DNA of 5,138 nucleotides, taken from positions 1 to 5,138 of the forward strand of contig JAITDH010000087.1 of the NCBI GenBank assembly GCA_031282665.1, written 5' to 3'. This document shows, piece by piece, positions 1-5,138 of the stretch. Within the stretch, counting starts at the first letter, position 1, and each line of letters opens with the position of its first letter. The notes under the pieces are model-generated. The model did no database searches. It was not told the origin of the DNA and saw nothing but the letters and a program-made list of their open reading frames with translations. Source of the stretch: Zoogloeaceae bacterium (lineage in GTDB: Bacteria; Pseudomonadota; Gammaproteobacteria; Burkholderiales; Rhodocyclaceae). Made by a program: the position numbers and the translations under genes.

Positions 1-653
1 TCTGGTGGTATGTTGTGCTCTTTGACCGGCTGTGCTGCCTTTTCCGCCAGTTCGGGAGAAATTTCCAAACCATGCCGCTCTCCCCAATCGGCAAGCTGGC
101 GAGGATATATCGTATCCCCGTAGAGCGCTATAAAGTGATCGAGTTCGGGGATTGTCAGCGGCATCGCCACGCCTGTCGGCACATTTTTCTCCCCGGCCAG
201 CACCGCCTGATCGGCAAGCATTTGGCGCTCGTTCCAGCGAACAATGCCGCGTATCTGCGAAATTGAACCCGGCTCTCGATAAACGACAAGGTCCATCCAA
301 GGGCTGGAAATTTGGCAACTTGGGGAAGGTCTGCCTCCAATGGATATCATCGCCGGGACGAGGTACTCGTGTCTCACGGCAAGACCCCATTCCACGAATT
401 GAAGCAGGGAACGATTCCCAAGTTCGGCGCTGGCCATGCATTCCAGGGCGTTGTTCATGCAAACTCCCCTGCGCCCCAATTCGGCGTATTTCATGTTTTT
501 GTCGCTGGTTATGCAGAGCTTGTCCCTGGTCAGCCGGGAATTGATGTGTTCCGTAACCGCCGTCACGAAAGCGCGAAAATGTGGGAGGTGATCGGGTATC
601 TCGTCGGCGGAGAGAATGATTCTGGTGCCGCCGTTTGGTGGTGTGTTCTCCAT
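1..653 (-). CDS. Hypothetical protein, C-terminus cut by the window edge
   Basis: I do not recognise this protein. The minus-strand frame is open from just after a TAG at 704-702 to the left edge, giving 217 codons from the ATG at 653. It starts MENTPPNGGTRIILSADEIP and reads as a soluble mixed helix/strand protein with no signal peptide or membrane segment. Around residue 175 comes a possible structured or helix-turn-helix-like stretch, YPRQLADWGERHG, but this is too weak to name a domain. The start is uncertain. GTG at 692, GTG at 668 and ATG at 653 all lack a good ribosome binding site. ATG at 458, in the same frame, follows a textbook AGGGGAG with 5 bases between and would give a protein beginning MNNALECMASAELG. 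The sequence between 653 and 458 still looks protein-like, so I chose the longer form. The gene follows the small gene at 702-959 in the same direction, 48 bases after its stop. GC appears lower than in the plus-strand genes to the right. Being real coding sequence is likely; function is unknown. Confidence 0.62.
   Translation of the reverse strand, partial: MENTPPNGGTRIILSADEIPDHLPHFRAFVTAVTEHINSRLTRDKLCITSDKNMKYAELGRRGVCMNNALECMASAELGNRSLLQFVEWGLAVRHEYLVPAMISIGGRPSPSCQISSPWMDLVVYREPGSISQIRGIVRWNERQMLADQAVLAGEKNVPTGVAMPLTIPELDHFIALYGDTIYPRQLADWGERHGLEISPELAEKAAQPVKEHNIPP
458..471 (-). promoter_or_regulatory. Strong internal ribosome binding site and alternative start
   Basis: On the minus strand AGGGGAG (470-464) precedes an ATG at 458 with a 5-base spacer. 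It lies in frame inside the unknown gene that ends beyond the left edge. It is the best ribosome binding site in the left half and may be the true start or a second internal start. Confidence 0.45.
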
Positions 654-701
654 GATCTGGATCGGCACCGCGTCGGCGCACGGCGCTGACACAAACTCGC
701 T

Positions 702-959
702 CTAGTCCTCATCGCGCGGCCCGCTATTACATTTCGAAGCAATAGACATGAAGTACGCATCGTACTCCTCTCTCGATGTTTGTATCAAAATATTTTCATA
801 TGCTGAAAGAAAATCTGGAAAACAGTGTTCCGCGTCGTCCCCGGCGATTCGGATATCGTCACGCATAGCGTTCGTGCGCGGCATCGTCGAGGCTGATTTC
901 TGCCCAAGGGCCGCGCGACCACATTTATAAATCAATGACTTACGTTTTCTACTATTCAT
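702..959 (-). CDS. Small hypothetical protein (85 aa) coupled to the ParB-like gene
   Basis: Function unknown. The predicted 85-residue protein has a basic N-terminus (MNSRKRKSLIYKCGR). It is followed by a more acidic, globular-looking part (about residues 32-75) rich in Asp, Glu, Tyr and Phe, and an acidic tail ending in PRDED. No membrane segment or signal peptide is visible. The start is well supported: the ATG at 959-957 overlaps the TGA of the upstream ParB-like frame (958-956) as ATGA, and a GAGG lies at 967-964 with a 4-base spacer, so translation is probably coupled. The stop is TAG at 704-702. The reading frame continues beyond it into the next gene, so a single longer gene broken by an amber codon is possible. 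GC is visibly lower than in the neighbours (AT-rich runs near 785-800 and 920-960), hinting at acquired DNA. Chance ORF remains possible given its length. Confidence 0.5.
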   Translation of the reverse strand: MNSRKRKSLIYKCGRAALGQKSASTMPRTNAMRDDIRIAGDDAEHCFPDFLSAYENILIQTSREEYDAYFMSIASKCNSGPRDED

Positions 960-1510
960 TTTGCCTCATCTCCGTCTTCCTCCTCCGCCTCTTCCATGAA
1001 ACGCTCGAACAGTTCCGTCAGCCGTTCGCTCATCCGTTCCCCCGTCGCCTTGTCCAGCAGCGCGGAAAAGCGGAGTTCACACGCCCGTTCCGGCGTCTCC
1101 CAGACATCCAGGCGGCCAATCTTCTCGCCCCGCACGCGAATCTCCAGCGCCTGTGTCCGCCACGGACGCGGTTTCGTGCCCAGGTTCCTTTCCTCGGCGC
1201 GGATCAGGCGCTCCACTTCGCGCAAGGACAGGTCTTCCGCAAAGGCGCGTTCCAGGAGCGTCAGCGCCTTTTCTTCCCCGATGACCTTGACCGCCTTCTG
1301 CAAGAGATCCGCCAGCCGCGCCGAAAACTTCTCCGGCTGCGTCTTGCCCAGTTCGAGCACCCGTTCCGGCAAATCGAAGAACGCTTTCAGGCGGCTCACA
1401 TTCCGCTTCGTTCCATGACCCAGCGCCTTGGCAATCGCCTCTACCGTATGCCCCGCTTGCCGCAGTTTCTCCGCCAGGATCGCATGATCCAGTTCCGTCT
1501 CCCGGTGCGT
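956..1510 (-). pseudogene. ParB/RepB/Spo0J-like partition protein, 5'-truncated remnant
   Basis: ParB-family proteins bind parS-like DNA sites in plasmid or chromosome partition, and phage or integrative elements also carry them. Here the C-terminal part is seen. The frame reads back to about 1510 as THRETELDHAILAEKLRQAG and continues through a helix-turn-helix (roughly residues 22-43 from 1510, with EAIAKALGHG then KRNVSRLKAFFDLP). A helical, charged region follows, and then a very acidic tail (EEAEEEDGDEAK). The N-terminal nucleotide-binding domain with its GERR-type box is absent. The frame stays open to a TAA at 1615-1613 but holds no ATG, GTG or TTG until GTG at 1399, which would cut off most of the helix-turn-helix and has no clear ribosome binding site. 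Upstream sequence is a REP-like junction, so I infer loss of the 5' end. A short product from GTG 1399 (147 aa) remains possible. The TGA overlaps the start of the next small gene. Family assignment rests on the motif pattern and is moderately sure. Confidence 0.6.
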
Positions 1511-1563
1511 GTCATTGTGCAGATGGCCTGGCGCCGTATCCGCATTGATGCTTGCAGGTATTT

Positions 1564-1580
1564 GCGATGCTGCGCATCGT
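1564..1580. repeat. Short perfect hairpin next to the REP-like element
   Basis: CGATGC (1565-1570) and GCATCG (1574-1579) form a perfect 6-bp stem around the loop TGC. A further G-T pair can form at 1564/1580. There is no T-run after it on either strand, so it is not a convincing terminator. It lies inside the open frame upstream of the ParB-like remnant and is probably part of a composite intergenic repeat. Confidence 0.5.
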
Positions 1581-1590
1581 GGGGGTACGA

Positions 1591-1626
1591 AATGTCGGAT
1601 TGCGCCTGCGGCTTATCCAACCTACG
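1591..1626. repeat. REP-like palindromic element
   Basis: Read on the minus strand, the element is CGTAGGTTGGATAAGCCGCA followed by GGCGCAATCCGACAT. It is an imperfect palindrome: GGAT pairs with ATCC and GCC with GGC around a TGC loop, with mismatches between. Extragenic palindromes of this build, with GTAGGTTGGAT and GCCGCAGGC-type cores, are common in multiple copies between genes of many proteobacteria; this is family knowledge, not something a single copy can prove. It marks the point where the ParB-like reading frame meets unrelated sequence, and its TAA at 1615-1613 closes that frame. Confidence 0.55.
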
Positions 1627-1655
1627 AAACCGACGCCAACCTACGAAAACCGACG
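1617..1655. repeat. Tandem direct repeat, two copies of 19/20 bases
   Basis: CCAACCTACGAAACCGACG (1617-1635) is followed directly by CCAACCTACGAAAACCGACG (1636-1655), which differs only by one extra A. The first copy overlaps the end of the REP-like palindrome (CCAACCTACG), so the repeat probably arose by duplication of the element's edge or marks a past insertion or deletion. Confidence 0.75.
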
Positions 1656-1670
1656 CCATATCCCCCGCCT

Positions 1671-1691
1671 GATCCCTGATCCCCGATCCCT
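1671..1691. repeat. Triple heptad repeat at the ppx promoter
   Basis: GATCCCT, GATCCCC and GATCCCT stand end to end for 21 bases and stop at the T that begins the extended -10 of the ppx promoter. The array covers the spacer and the place where a -35 box would sit. It could be a regulator-binding array or a simple slippage product; the sequence alone does not decide. Confidence 0.7.
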
Positions 1692-1699
1692 GCTAGAAT
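1691..1699 (+). promoter_or_regulatory. Extended -10 promoter for ppx and the mla genes
   Basis: TGCTAGAAT fits a sigma-70 extended -10 (TGn plus TAGAAT, one mismatch to TATAAT). A 17-base spacer would put the -35 at 1671-1676 (GATCCC), which does not resemble TTGACA, so the promoter would lean on the TG motif or an activator. Transcription would start near 1706, giving a leader of about 35 bases before the ppx ATG. No other promoter-like match was obvious between 1511 and 1741. Confidence 0.5.
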
Positions 1700-1741
1700 G
1701 CGCCATCATTTAATCATGCCCATGGTTGGCGGATGGCATAG

Positions 1742-3274
1742 ATGGAATACGAGACGATTGCCGCGGTGGATCTGGGGTCCAACAGTTTTCGCCTGCAAGT
1801 CGGGCGGGTGGTGGAAGGGCAGATTTATCCGCTGGACTCCCTGAAGGAAACCGTGCGCCTGGCAAGCGGGCTGACGGCGGAAAAATTGCTCGATCGCGCG
1901 GCGATGCAGCGGGGATGGGCGGTGCTGGGCCGCTTCGGCGAACGTCTGCGCAGCGTGAAAAGCGACGCGGTGCGGGCGGTGGCGACGAATACCCTCCGGG
2001 TGGCGCGCAACGCGGGCTGGTTTCTTGCGGAGGGAGAAGCGATCCTCGGCGTTCCGATCGAGGTGATCGCCGGACGCGAGGAGGCGCGGCTGATCTATAT
2101 CGGCGCGATCCATTCCCTGCCGCCCGCGTCGCACAAGCGGCTGGTCATGGACATCGGCGGCGGTTCGACGGAATTCATCATCGGCAAGAAAGAGGAGCCG
2201 ATCCTGATGTATTCGCTCTACATGGGTTGCGTGAGCCACACCCTGCGCTATTTTCCCGACGGCCGGGTGGACAAGAAGCGCCTGCGCGAGGCGCGGGCGG
2301 CAGCGGCCACGGAACTGGAACTGATCCGCCATGCCTACGTGCAGCAGGGCTGGAAGGAAAGCGTGGGTTCCTCGGGCACGGCGCGGGCGATTGCCGACCT
2401 GCTGGAACTCAACCGGCTCAATCCCGGCAACGTCGCCGGGATCACCCGCGAAGGGCTGGAAAAGCTGGCCTCCATGCTGTGCAAGGCGGGTTCCCTCGAC
2501 GCCTTCAAGGCCGCGGGGATAGCCGCCGACCGCCTGCCGGTGCTGCCGGGCGGACTGGCGATCATGATGGCGGTCTTCGAGGCTTTCGATCTCTCCTGGA
2601 TGAACTACGCGGACGGCGCCCTGCGCCTGGGGGTGCTGTACGATCTCCTCGGCCGCTTCCAGCATCACGACCAGCGCGCGGCGACGGTGAAGCAGTTCGC
2701 CCGCCGCCACCAGGTGGAAAGAAAACAGGCGATCCGGGTGCGCGAAACGGCGCTGGCCATCCGGGAACGCATGTTCGGGCCGGCCGATGTCGAAACGGAC
2801 GAAGACGCCCTCTTCCTCTCCTGGGCGGCCACCCTGCACGAAATCGGCATCTCCGTGGCATACAACGGCTATCACAAGCATGGCGCGTACATCCTGACCT
2901 ACGCCGACATGCCAGGCTTTTCCAACAAGGACAGGACGCGCCTGGCAACCCTGGTGCTCGGGCATCGCGGCAAGCTGGACAAGCTCGTTTCCCTGCCGCA
3001 CGAGGATGTGAACTGGCGTCTGCTCTTCTGCCTGCGGCTCTCGGTGCTGCTGCATCGCGGGCGGGACGACCGGGACATGCCGGTCTACGGCATCCGCACC
3101 TCCACCGGGGGCTTCACCCTGGAAATCCCGGCCCGCTGGCTGGACGCGAATCCCTGGACCTCGGCGGCGCTGGCGGAAGAAGCGCAGATCTGGCAACAGG
3201 CGGGTTTCGCTTTCCGCATCAAATCCGTCGCATCGGGGAAAGGACGCGAGAACAATGCCGACAAGAACCGCTGA
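1742..3274 (+). CDS. ppx: Exopolyphosphatase, Ppx/GppA family
   Basis: Removes terminal phosphates from inorganic polyphosphate in the cytoplasm; some family members instead hydrolyse pppGpp. The 510-residue length is close to E. coli Ppx (513). The N-terminal actin-like ATPase-fold domain shows the first phosphate-binding motif AAVDLGSNSFRL (7-18), RAVATNTLR (78-86), GREEARLIYIGA (111-122) with the expected catalytic Glu, and the second phosphate loop DIGGGSTEFIIG (137-148). SSGTARAIADL (210-220), LPVLPGGLAI (265-274) and YADGALRLGVLYDLLGR (289-305) follow. The C-terminal HD-like helical domain of long Ppx proteins has WAATLHEIG (361-369), YHKHGAYIL (377-385) and LVLGHRGKLDKL (404-415). The ATG at 1742 is the first possible start, since TAG at 1739-1741 closes the frame; a weak GGATGG lies 5 bases upstream. 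The permease gene starts 24 bases after the stop, so the genes are probably cotranscribed. No key motif is missing. Ppx rather than GppA is the likelier call but sequence motifs do not fully separate them. Confidence 0.93.
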   Translation: MEYETIAAVDLGSNSFRLQVGRVVEGQIYPLDSLKETVRLASGLTAEKLLDRAAMQRGWAVLGRFGERLRSVKSDAVRAVATNTLRVARNAGWFLAEGEAILGVPIEVIAGREEARLIYIGAIHSLPPASHKRLVMDIGGGSTEFIIGKKEEPILMYSLYMGCVSHTLRYFPDGRVDKKRLREARAAAATELELIRHAYVQQGWKESVGSSGTARAIADLLELNRLNPGNVAGITREGLEKLASMLCKAGSLDAFKAAGIAADRLPVLPGGLAIMMAVFEAFDLSWMNYADGALRLGVLYDLLGRFQHHDQRAATVKQFARRHQVERKQAIRVRETALAIRERMFGPADVETDEDALFLSWAATLHEIGISVAYNGYHKHGAYILTYADMPGFSNKDRTRLATLVLGHRGKLDKLVSLPHEDVNWRLLFCLRLSVLLHRGRDDRDMPVYGIRTSTGGFTLEIPARWLDANPWTSAALAEEAQIWQQAGFAFRIKSVASGKGRENNADKNR

Positions 3275-3298
3275 CCCTTCCCCGAACATGACGAAACC

Positions 3299-4435
3299 AT
3301 GAATACGCCGAGCCTGGAAATCGACGACGGCATCGCCGTCCTGCGCGGCGAATGGACCCTGTCCGCACTATCCGCCCTGGGCGCGCTGGCGCGCGGCCGC
3401 GCTGACCTGCTCGCCGCGCTCGACAGGGCCGGCAAGGAAGCCTCCGGCTGGAACCTGGACGGCGTAACCCGGCTGGACAGCGCGGCGGCGCTGCTCCTCT
3501 GGCGGCACTGGCACGAACGTTTCCCGGCCGGTCTTTCCCTGCCGGAAAGCCTGCGTCCGACCCTGGAGCGCGTCGTCGACCTCTCCGCCGCCGGCAAGGA
3601 AGACAGCGCCGCCGCCCCGCCGTGCTTCACCCTCGTGGAACGGATCGGGCTGCGAACGCTCGCCGTCATCCGGCCCCTGCTCCATTTTCTCGCCGGACTC
3701 GTCGAACTCTTCGGCGCCCTGGTGCTGGCGCTGCTCTTTCTCTGCCGCGTTCCCCGCGCCATCCCGTGGAAAGAAATCTCCGCCAACATCTACAAGGCGG
3801 GCTTCGAAGCCCTGCCGGTCTCGGCCCTCGTCGGCTTCCTGATCGGCATGACGATCAGCTATCTCTCCGCCCTCCAGTTGAAAACCTACGGCGCGGACAT
3901 CTTCATCGTCAACCTGCTGGGCATCGGCATCATCCGGGAACTCGGGCCGGTCCTGGCGGCGATCCTGGTCGCCGGGCGCTCCGGCTCGGCGATGACGGCG
4001 CAGATCGGTGTCATGCGCGTCACGGAAGAAATCGACGCCCTCGCCACGCTCGGCATCTCCAGCACCCTGCGCGTCGTTTTCCCCAAGGTGGCCGCCCTCT
4101 TCTTCGTCATGCCGCTCCTCGTCCTCTGGGTCTGCGTCGCCGCCCTCATGGGCGGGGCGCTCGCCGCCTATTGGGAACTGGATCTTCCCCTGCGTTATTT
4201 CCTCCACCGCCTGCCGGAAGCCGTGCCGGTCGCCAATCTCTGGATCAGCCTCTGCAAGGGCGCCACCTTCGGTTTCCTGATCGCCCTCCTCGCCTGCCAG
4301 TTCGGCCTGCACGTGCGCCCGAACACGGAAAGCCTCTCACGCCGCACGACCGCCTCCGTCGTCACCGCGATCACCCTCGTCATCCTCGTCGACGCCATCT
4401 TCGCCATTCTCACCCGCCACCTGGGAATGCCGTGA
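3299..4435 (+). CDS. mlaE: MlaE-family lipid ABC transporter permease with N-terminal STAS domain
   Basis: Inner-membrane permease of an Mla-type ABC system that moves phospholipids between inner and outer membranes. The protein has 378 residues, about 120 more than E. coli MlaE (260), because residues about 5-98 form a STAS/MlaB-like domain. Its typical strand-helix signature is WNLDGVTRLDSAAALLLW (51-68), with Asp60-Ser61 at the usual conserved position. The permease part begins near 110 (FTLVERIG), with hydrophobic segments at about 122-149, 171-192, 200-226, 262-290, 318-335 and 353-373. The MlaE signature runs from IRELGPVLAAILVAGRSGSA (212-231) through QIGVMRVTEEIDALATLGI (235-253). The ATG at 3299 is the only good start after the in-frame ppx stop; its ribosome binding site is weak, suggesting coupling to upstream translation. 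The matching ATPase gene follows after 26 bases. In E. coli the STAS protein MlaB is separate and binds MlaF; here it is probably supplied in cis. The family call is firm, the exact substrate is inferred. Confidence 0.92.
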   Translation: MNTPSLEIDDGIAVLRGEWTLSALSALGALARGRADLLAALDRAGKEASGWNLDGVTRLDSAAALLLWRHWHERFPAGLSLPESLRPTLERVVDLSAAGKEDSAAAPPCFTLVERIGLRTLAVIRPLLHFLAGLVELFGALVLALLFLCRVPRAIPWKEISANIYKAGFEALPVSALVGFLIGMTISYLSALQLKTYGADIFIVNLLGIGIIRELGPVLAAILVAGRSGSAMTAQIGVMRVTEEIDALATLGISSTLRVVFPKVAALFFVMPLLVLWVCVAALMGGALAAYWELDLPLRYFLHRLPEAVPVANLWISLCKGATFGFLIALLACQFGLHVRPNTESLSRRTTASVVTAITLVILVDAIFAILTRHLGMP

Positions 4436-4458
4436 GAACGTGAGAACAATATGAGAAC
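4433..4458 (+). repeat. Three TGAGAAC repeats between permease and ATPase genes
   Basis: TGAGAAC occurs at 4433-4439, 4441-4447 and 4452-4458. The first includes the permease stop codon, and the three TGA triplets fall in three different frames. The last GAGA, 5-8 bases before the ATG at 4462, is the only ribosome-binding-like sequence for the ATPase gene. It may be simple duplication of a stop/ribosome-binding segment. Confidence 0.6.
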
Positions 4459-4461
4459 GAC

Positions 4462-5138
4462 ATGACACAGGAACGGCAAGCCATCATCGAAATGCGCGGC
4501 ATCTGGAGCCAATACCGCGACACGGTGATCCACAAGAACCTGGATTTCCAGGTCTGGCCGGGGGAAGTCATCGCCCTGGTCGGCGGCTCCGGCAGCGGCA
4601 AGACGACGCTGTTGCGGGAAATCCTTGGCCTCCTGCGTCCCCGGCAAGGCAGCGTCCATCTCTTCGGGCACGACCTGCATTCCTCCGACCTCTTCACCCA
4701 GCGCGCCATCCGCCGCCGCCTAGGCATGCTCTTCCAGAACGGGGCGCTCTTTTCCGCCTTTTCCGTCTTCGACAACATCGCCTTTCCCCTGCGCGAACTC
4801 GGTTTCCTCGATGAAAAATGGATAGCCGGCATCGTGCATCTGAAACTTGCCATGGTCGGCCTGGAAGACCGGCACGCGCCCCTGATGCCCGCCGAGCTTT
4901 CCGGCGGCATGGTGAAGCGGGTAGCGCTCGCGCGCGCCCTTTCCATCGAACCGGAACTCCTTCTCCTCGACGAACCGACGGCGGGCCTCGACCCCGCCCG
5001 CAGCCAGAGTTTCGTCCGCCTGATCCGCGAATTGCAGGAAGCGCTCCAACTGACCGTCGTGCTCGTCACGCACGATTTCGACACCATCCGCGGCCTCGGC
5101 AGCGACGTCGCCGTCCTCGCCGAACAGCGCATCCTCGC
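4462..5138 (+). CDS. mlaF: MlaF-type ABC transporter ATPase, 3' end beyond the window
   Basis: Cytoplasmic ATPase that powers the MlaE permease in phospholipid transport. The visible 225 codons hold a complete set of ABC motifs: Walker A GGSGSGKTT (41-49), Q-loop in FQNGALFSAFSVFDNIAFPL (91-110), signature LSGGM (146-150) followed by VKRVALARAL, Walker B LLLLDE (166-171), D-loop GLDP (175-178) and the H-loop His204 in LVTHDFD. The QNGALFSAFSVFDN stretch and the LSGGM signature, rather than LSGGQ, are typical of the MlaF branch. Family members run to about 260-270 residues, so roughly the last 40 are outside the window; nothing suggests the gene itself is broken. The ATG at 4462 is chosen because TGA at 4441 closes the frame and no other start lies between. 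It follows the permease gene closely in the same direction and is very likely in its operon; an MCE-domain MlaD-like gene would be expected next. Confidence 0.93.
   Translation, partial: MTQERQAIIEMRGIWSQYRDTVIHKNLDFQVWPGEVIALVGGSGSGKTTLLREILGLLRPRQGSVHLFGHDLHSSDLFTQRAIRRRLGMLFQNGALFSAFSVFDNIAFPLRELGFLDEKWIAGIVHLKLAMVGLEDRHAPLMPAELSGGMVKRVALARALSIEPELLLLDEPTAGLDPARSQSFVRLIRELQEALQLTVVLVTHDFDTIRGLGSDVAVLAEQRIL

Noticed and set aside
152..689. Plus-strand open frames of about 125-130 codons at the left end
   Set aside because: The minus strand holds a longer continuous frame with natural composition across the same bases and a good ribosome binding site; the plus frames overlap each other and have no recognisable motif.
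935..1672. 245-codon plus-strand open frame across the ParB-like region
   Set aside because: It is antisense to the frame with the helix-turn-helix, is dominated by Arg, Leu, Phe and Gln, and runs into the REP-like repeat.
1702..1737. GCCATC (1702-1707) and GATGGC (1732-1737) inverted repeat in the ppx leader
   Set aside because: Only 6 bp with a 24-base loop; too short and too far apart to call an operator or a regulatory hairpin.
2421..2442. Perfect 8-bp inverted repeat ATCCCGGC/GCCGGGAT with a 6-base loop
   Set aside because: It lies inside the conserved ppx coding region with no T-run after it; chance pairing in GC-rich coding sequence is the simplest explanation.
1706..3289. 527-codon open frame on the minus strand opposite ppx
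   Set aside because: It mirrors the GC-rich codon pattern of ppx, is full of low-complexity His, Arg, Gln and Gly runs, and matches no family, while the plus frame carries all Ppx motifs.
1726..3291. 521-codon plus-strand open frame overlapping ppx in another frame
   Set aside because: Rich in Arg, Gly, Ala and Pro with no recognisable motif; it is an out-of-frame shadow of ppx.
3368..4312. 314-codon minus-strand open frame opposite mlaE
   Set aside because: Very rich in Asp, Glu, Gly and Arg, as expected from the complement of a GC-rich membrane-protein gene; mlaE motifs define the true strand.

Overview
The window looks like a chromosomal segment of a GC-rich proteobacterium. A betaproteobacterium (Rhodocyclales-like) is my best guess. 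The pointers are a full-length Ppx-type exopolyphosphatase, an Mla lipid transporter whose permease carries a fused STAS domain, and a REP-like palindrome of a kind common between proteobacterial genes. This placement is inference from gene content and style; no 16S or other marker is present.

The window has two halves. The right half (about 1690 to the end) is dense, GC-rich, plus-strand housekeeping sequence. It holds ppx (1742-3274), an MlaE-family permease with an N-terminal STAS/MlaB-like domain (3299-4435), and an MlaF-type ATPase cut by the window end (4462 onward). The gaps are 24 and 26 bases, and one extended -10 promoter lies ahead of ppx, so the three probably form one transcription unit. 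MlaE and MlaF would form the inner-membrane core of an ABC system moving phospholipid between inner and outer membranes. The MCE (MlaD-like) and later components are expected just past the right edge. Ppx hydrolyses polyphosphate, and its link to lipid transport is positional only.

The left half (1 to about 1510) reads on the minus strand and is accessory in character: lower GC, no recognised housekeeping gene and at least one decayed gene. In transcription order it holds a ParB-like partition protein fragment lacking its N-terminal domain and any normal start codon, a small unknown gene coupled to it by an ATGA overlap, and an unknown gene that runs off the left edge. This resembles the remnant of a plasmid, prophage or integrative element beside ppx.

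Between the halves (about 1511-1741) lies a non-coding junction. It carries a small perfect hairpin, a REP-like palindrome, a 19/20-base tandem direct repeat, a triple GATCCC(T/C) heptad and the ppx promoter. I found no tRNA, rRNA, CRISPR array, transposase or convincing intrinsic terminator. I see no clearly new system; the best leads are the two unknown minus-strand genes and the repeat-rich junction that truncates the ParB-like gene.
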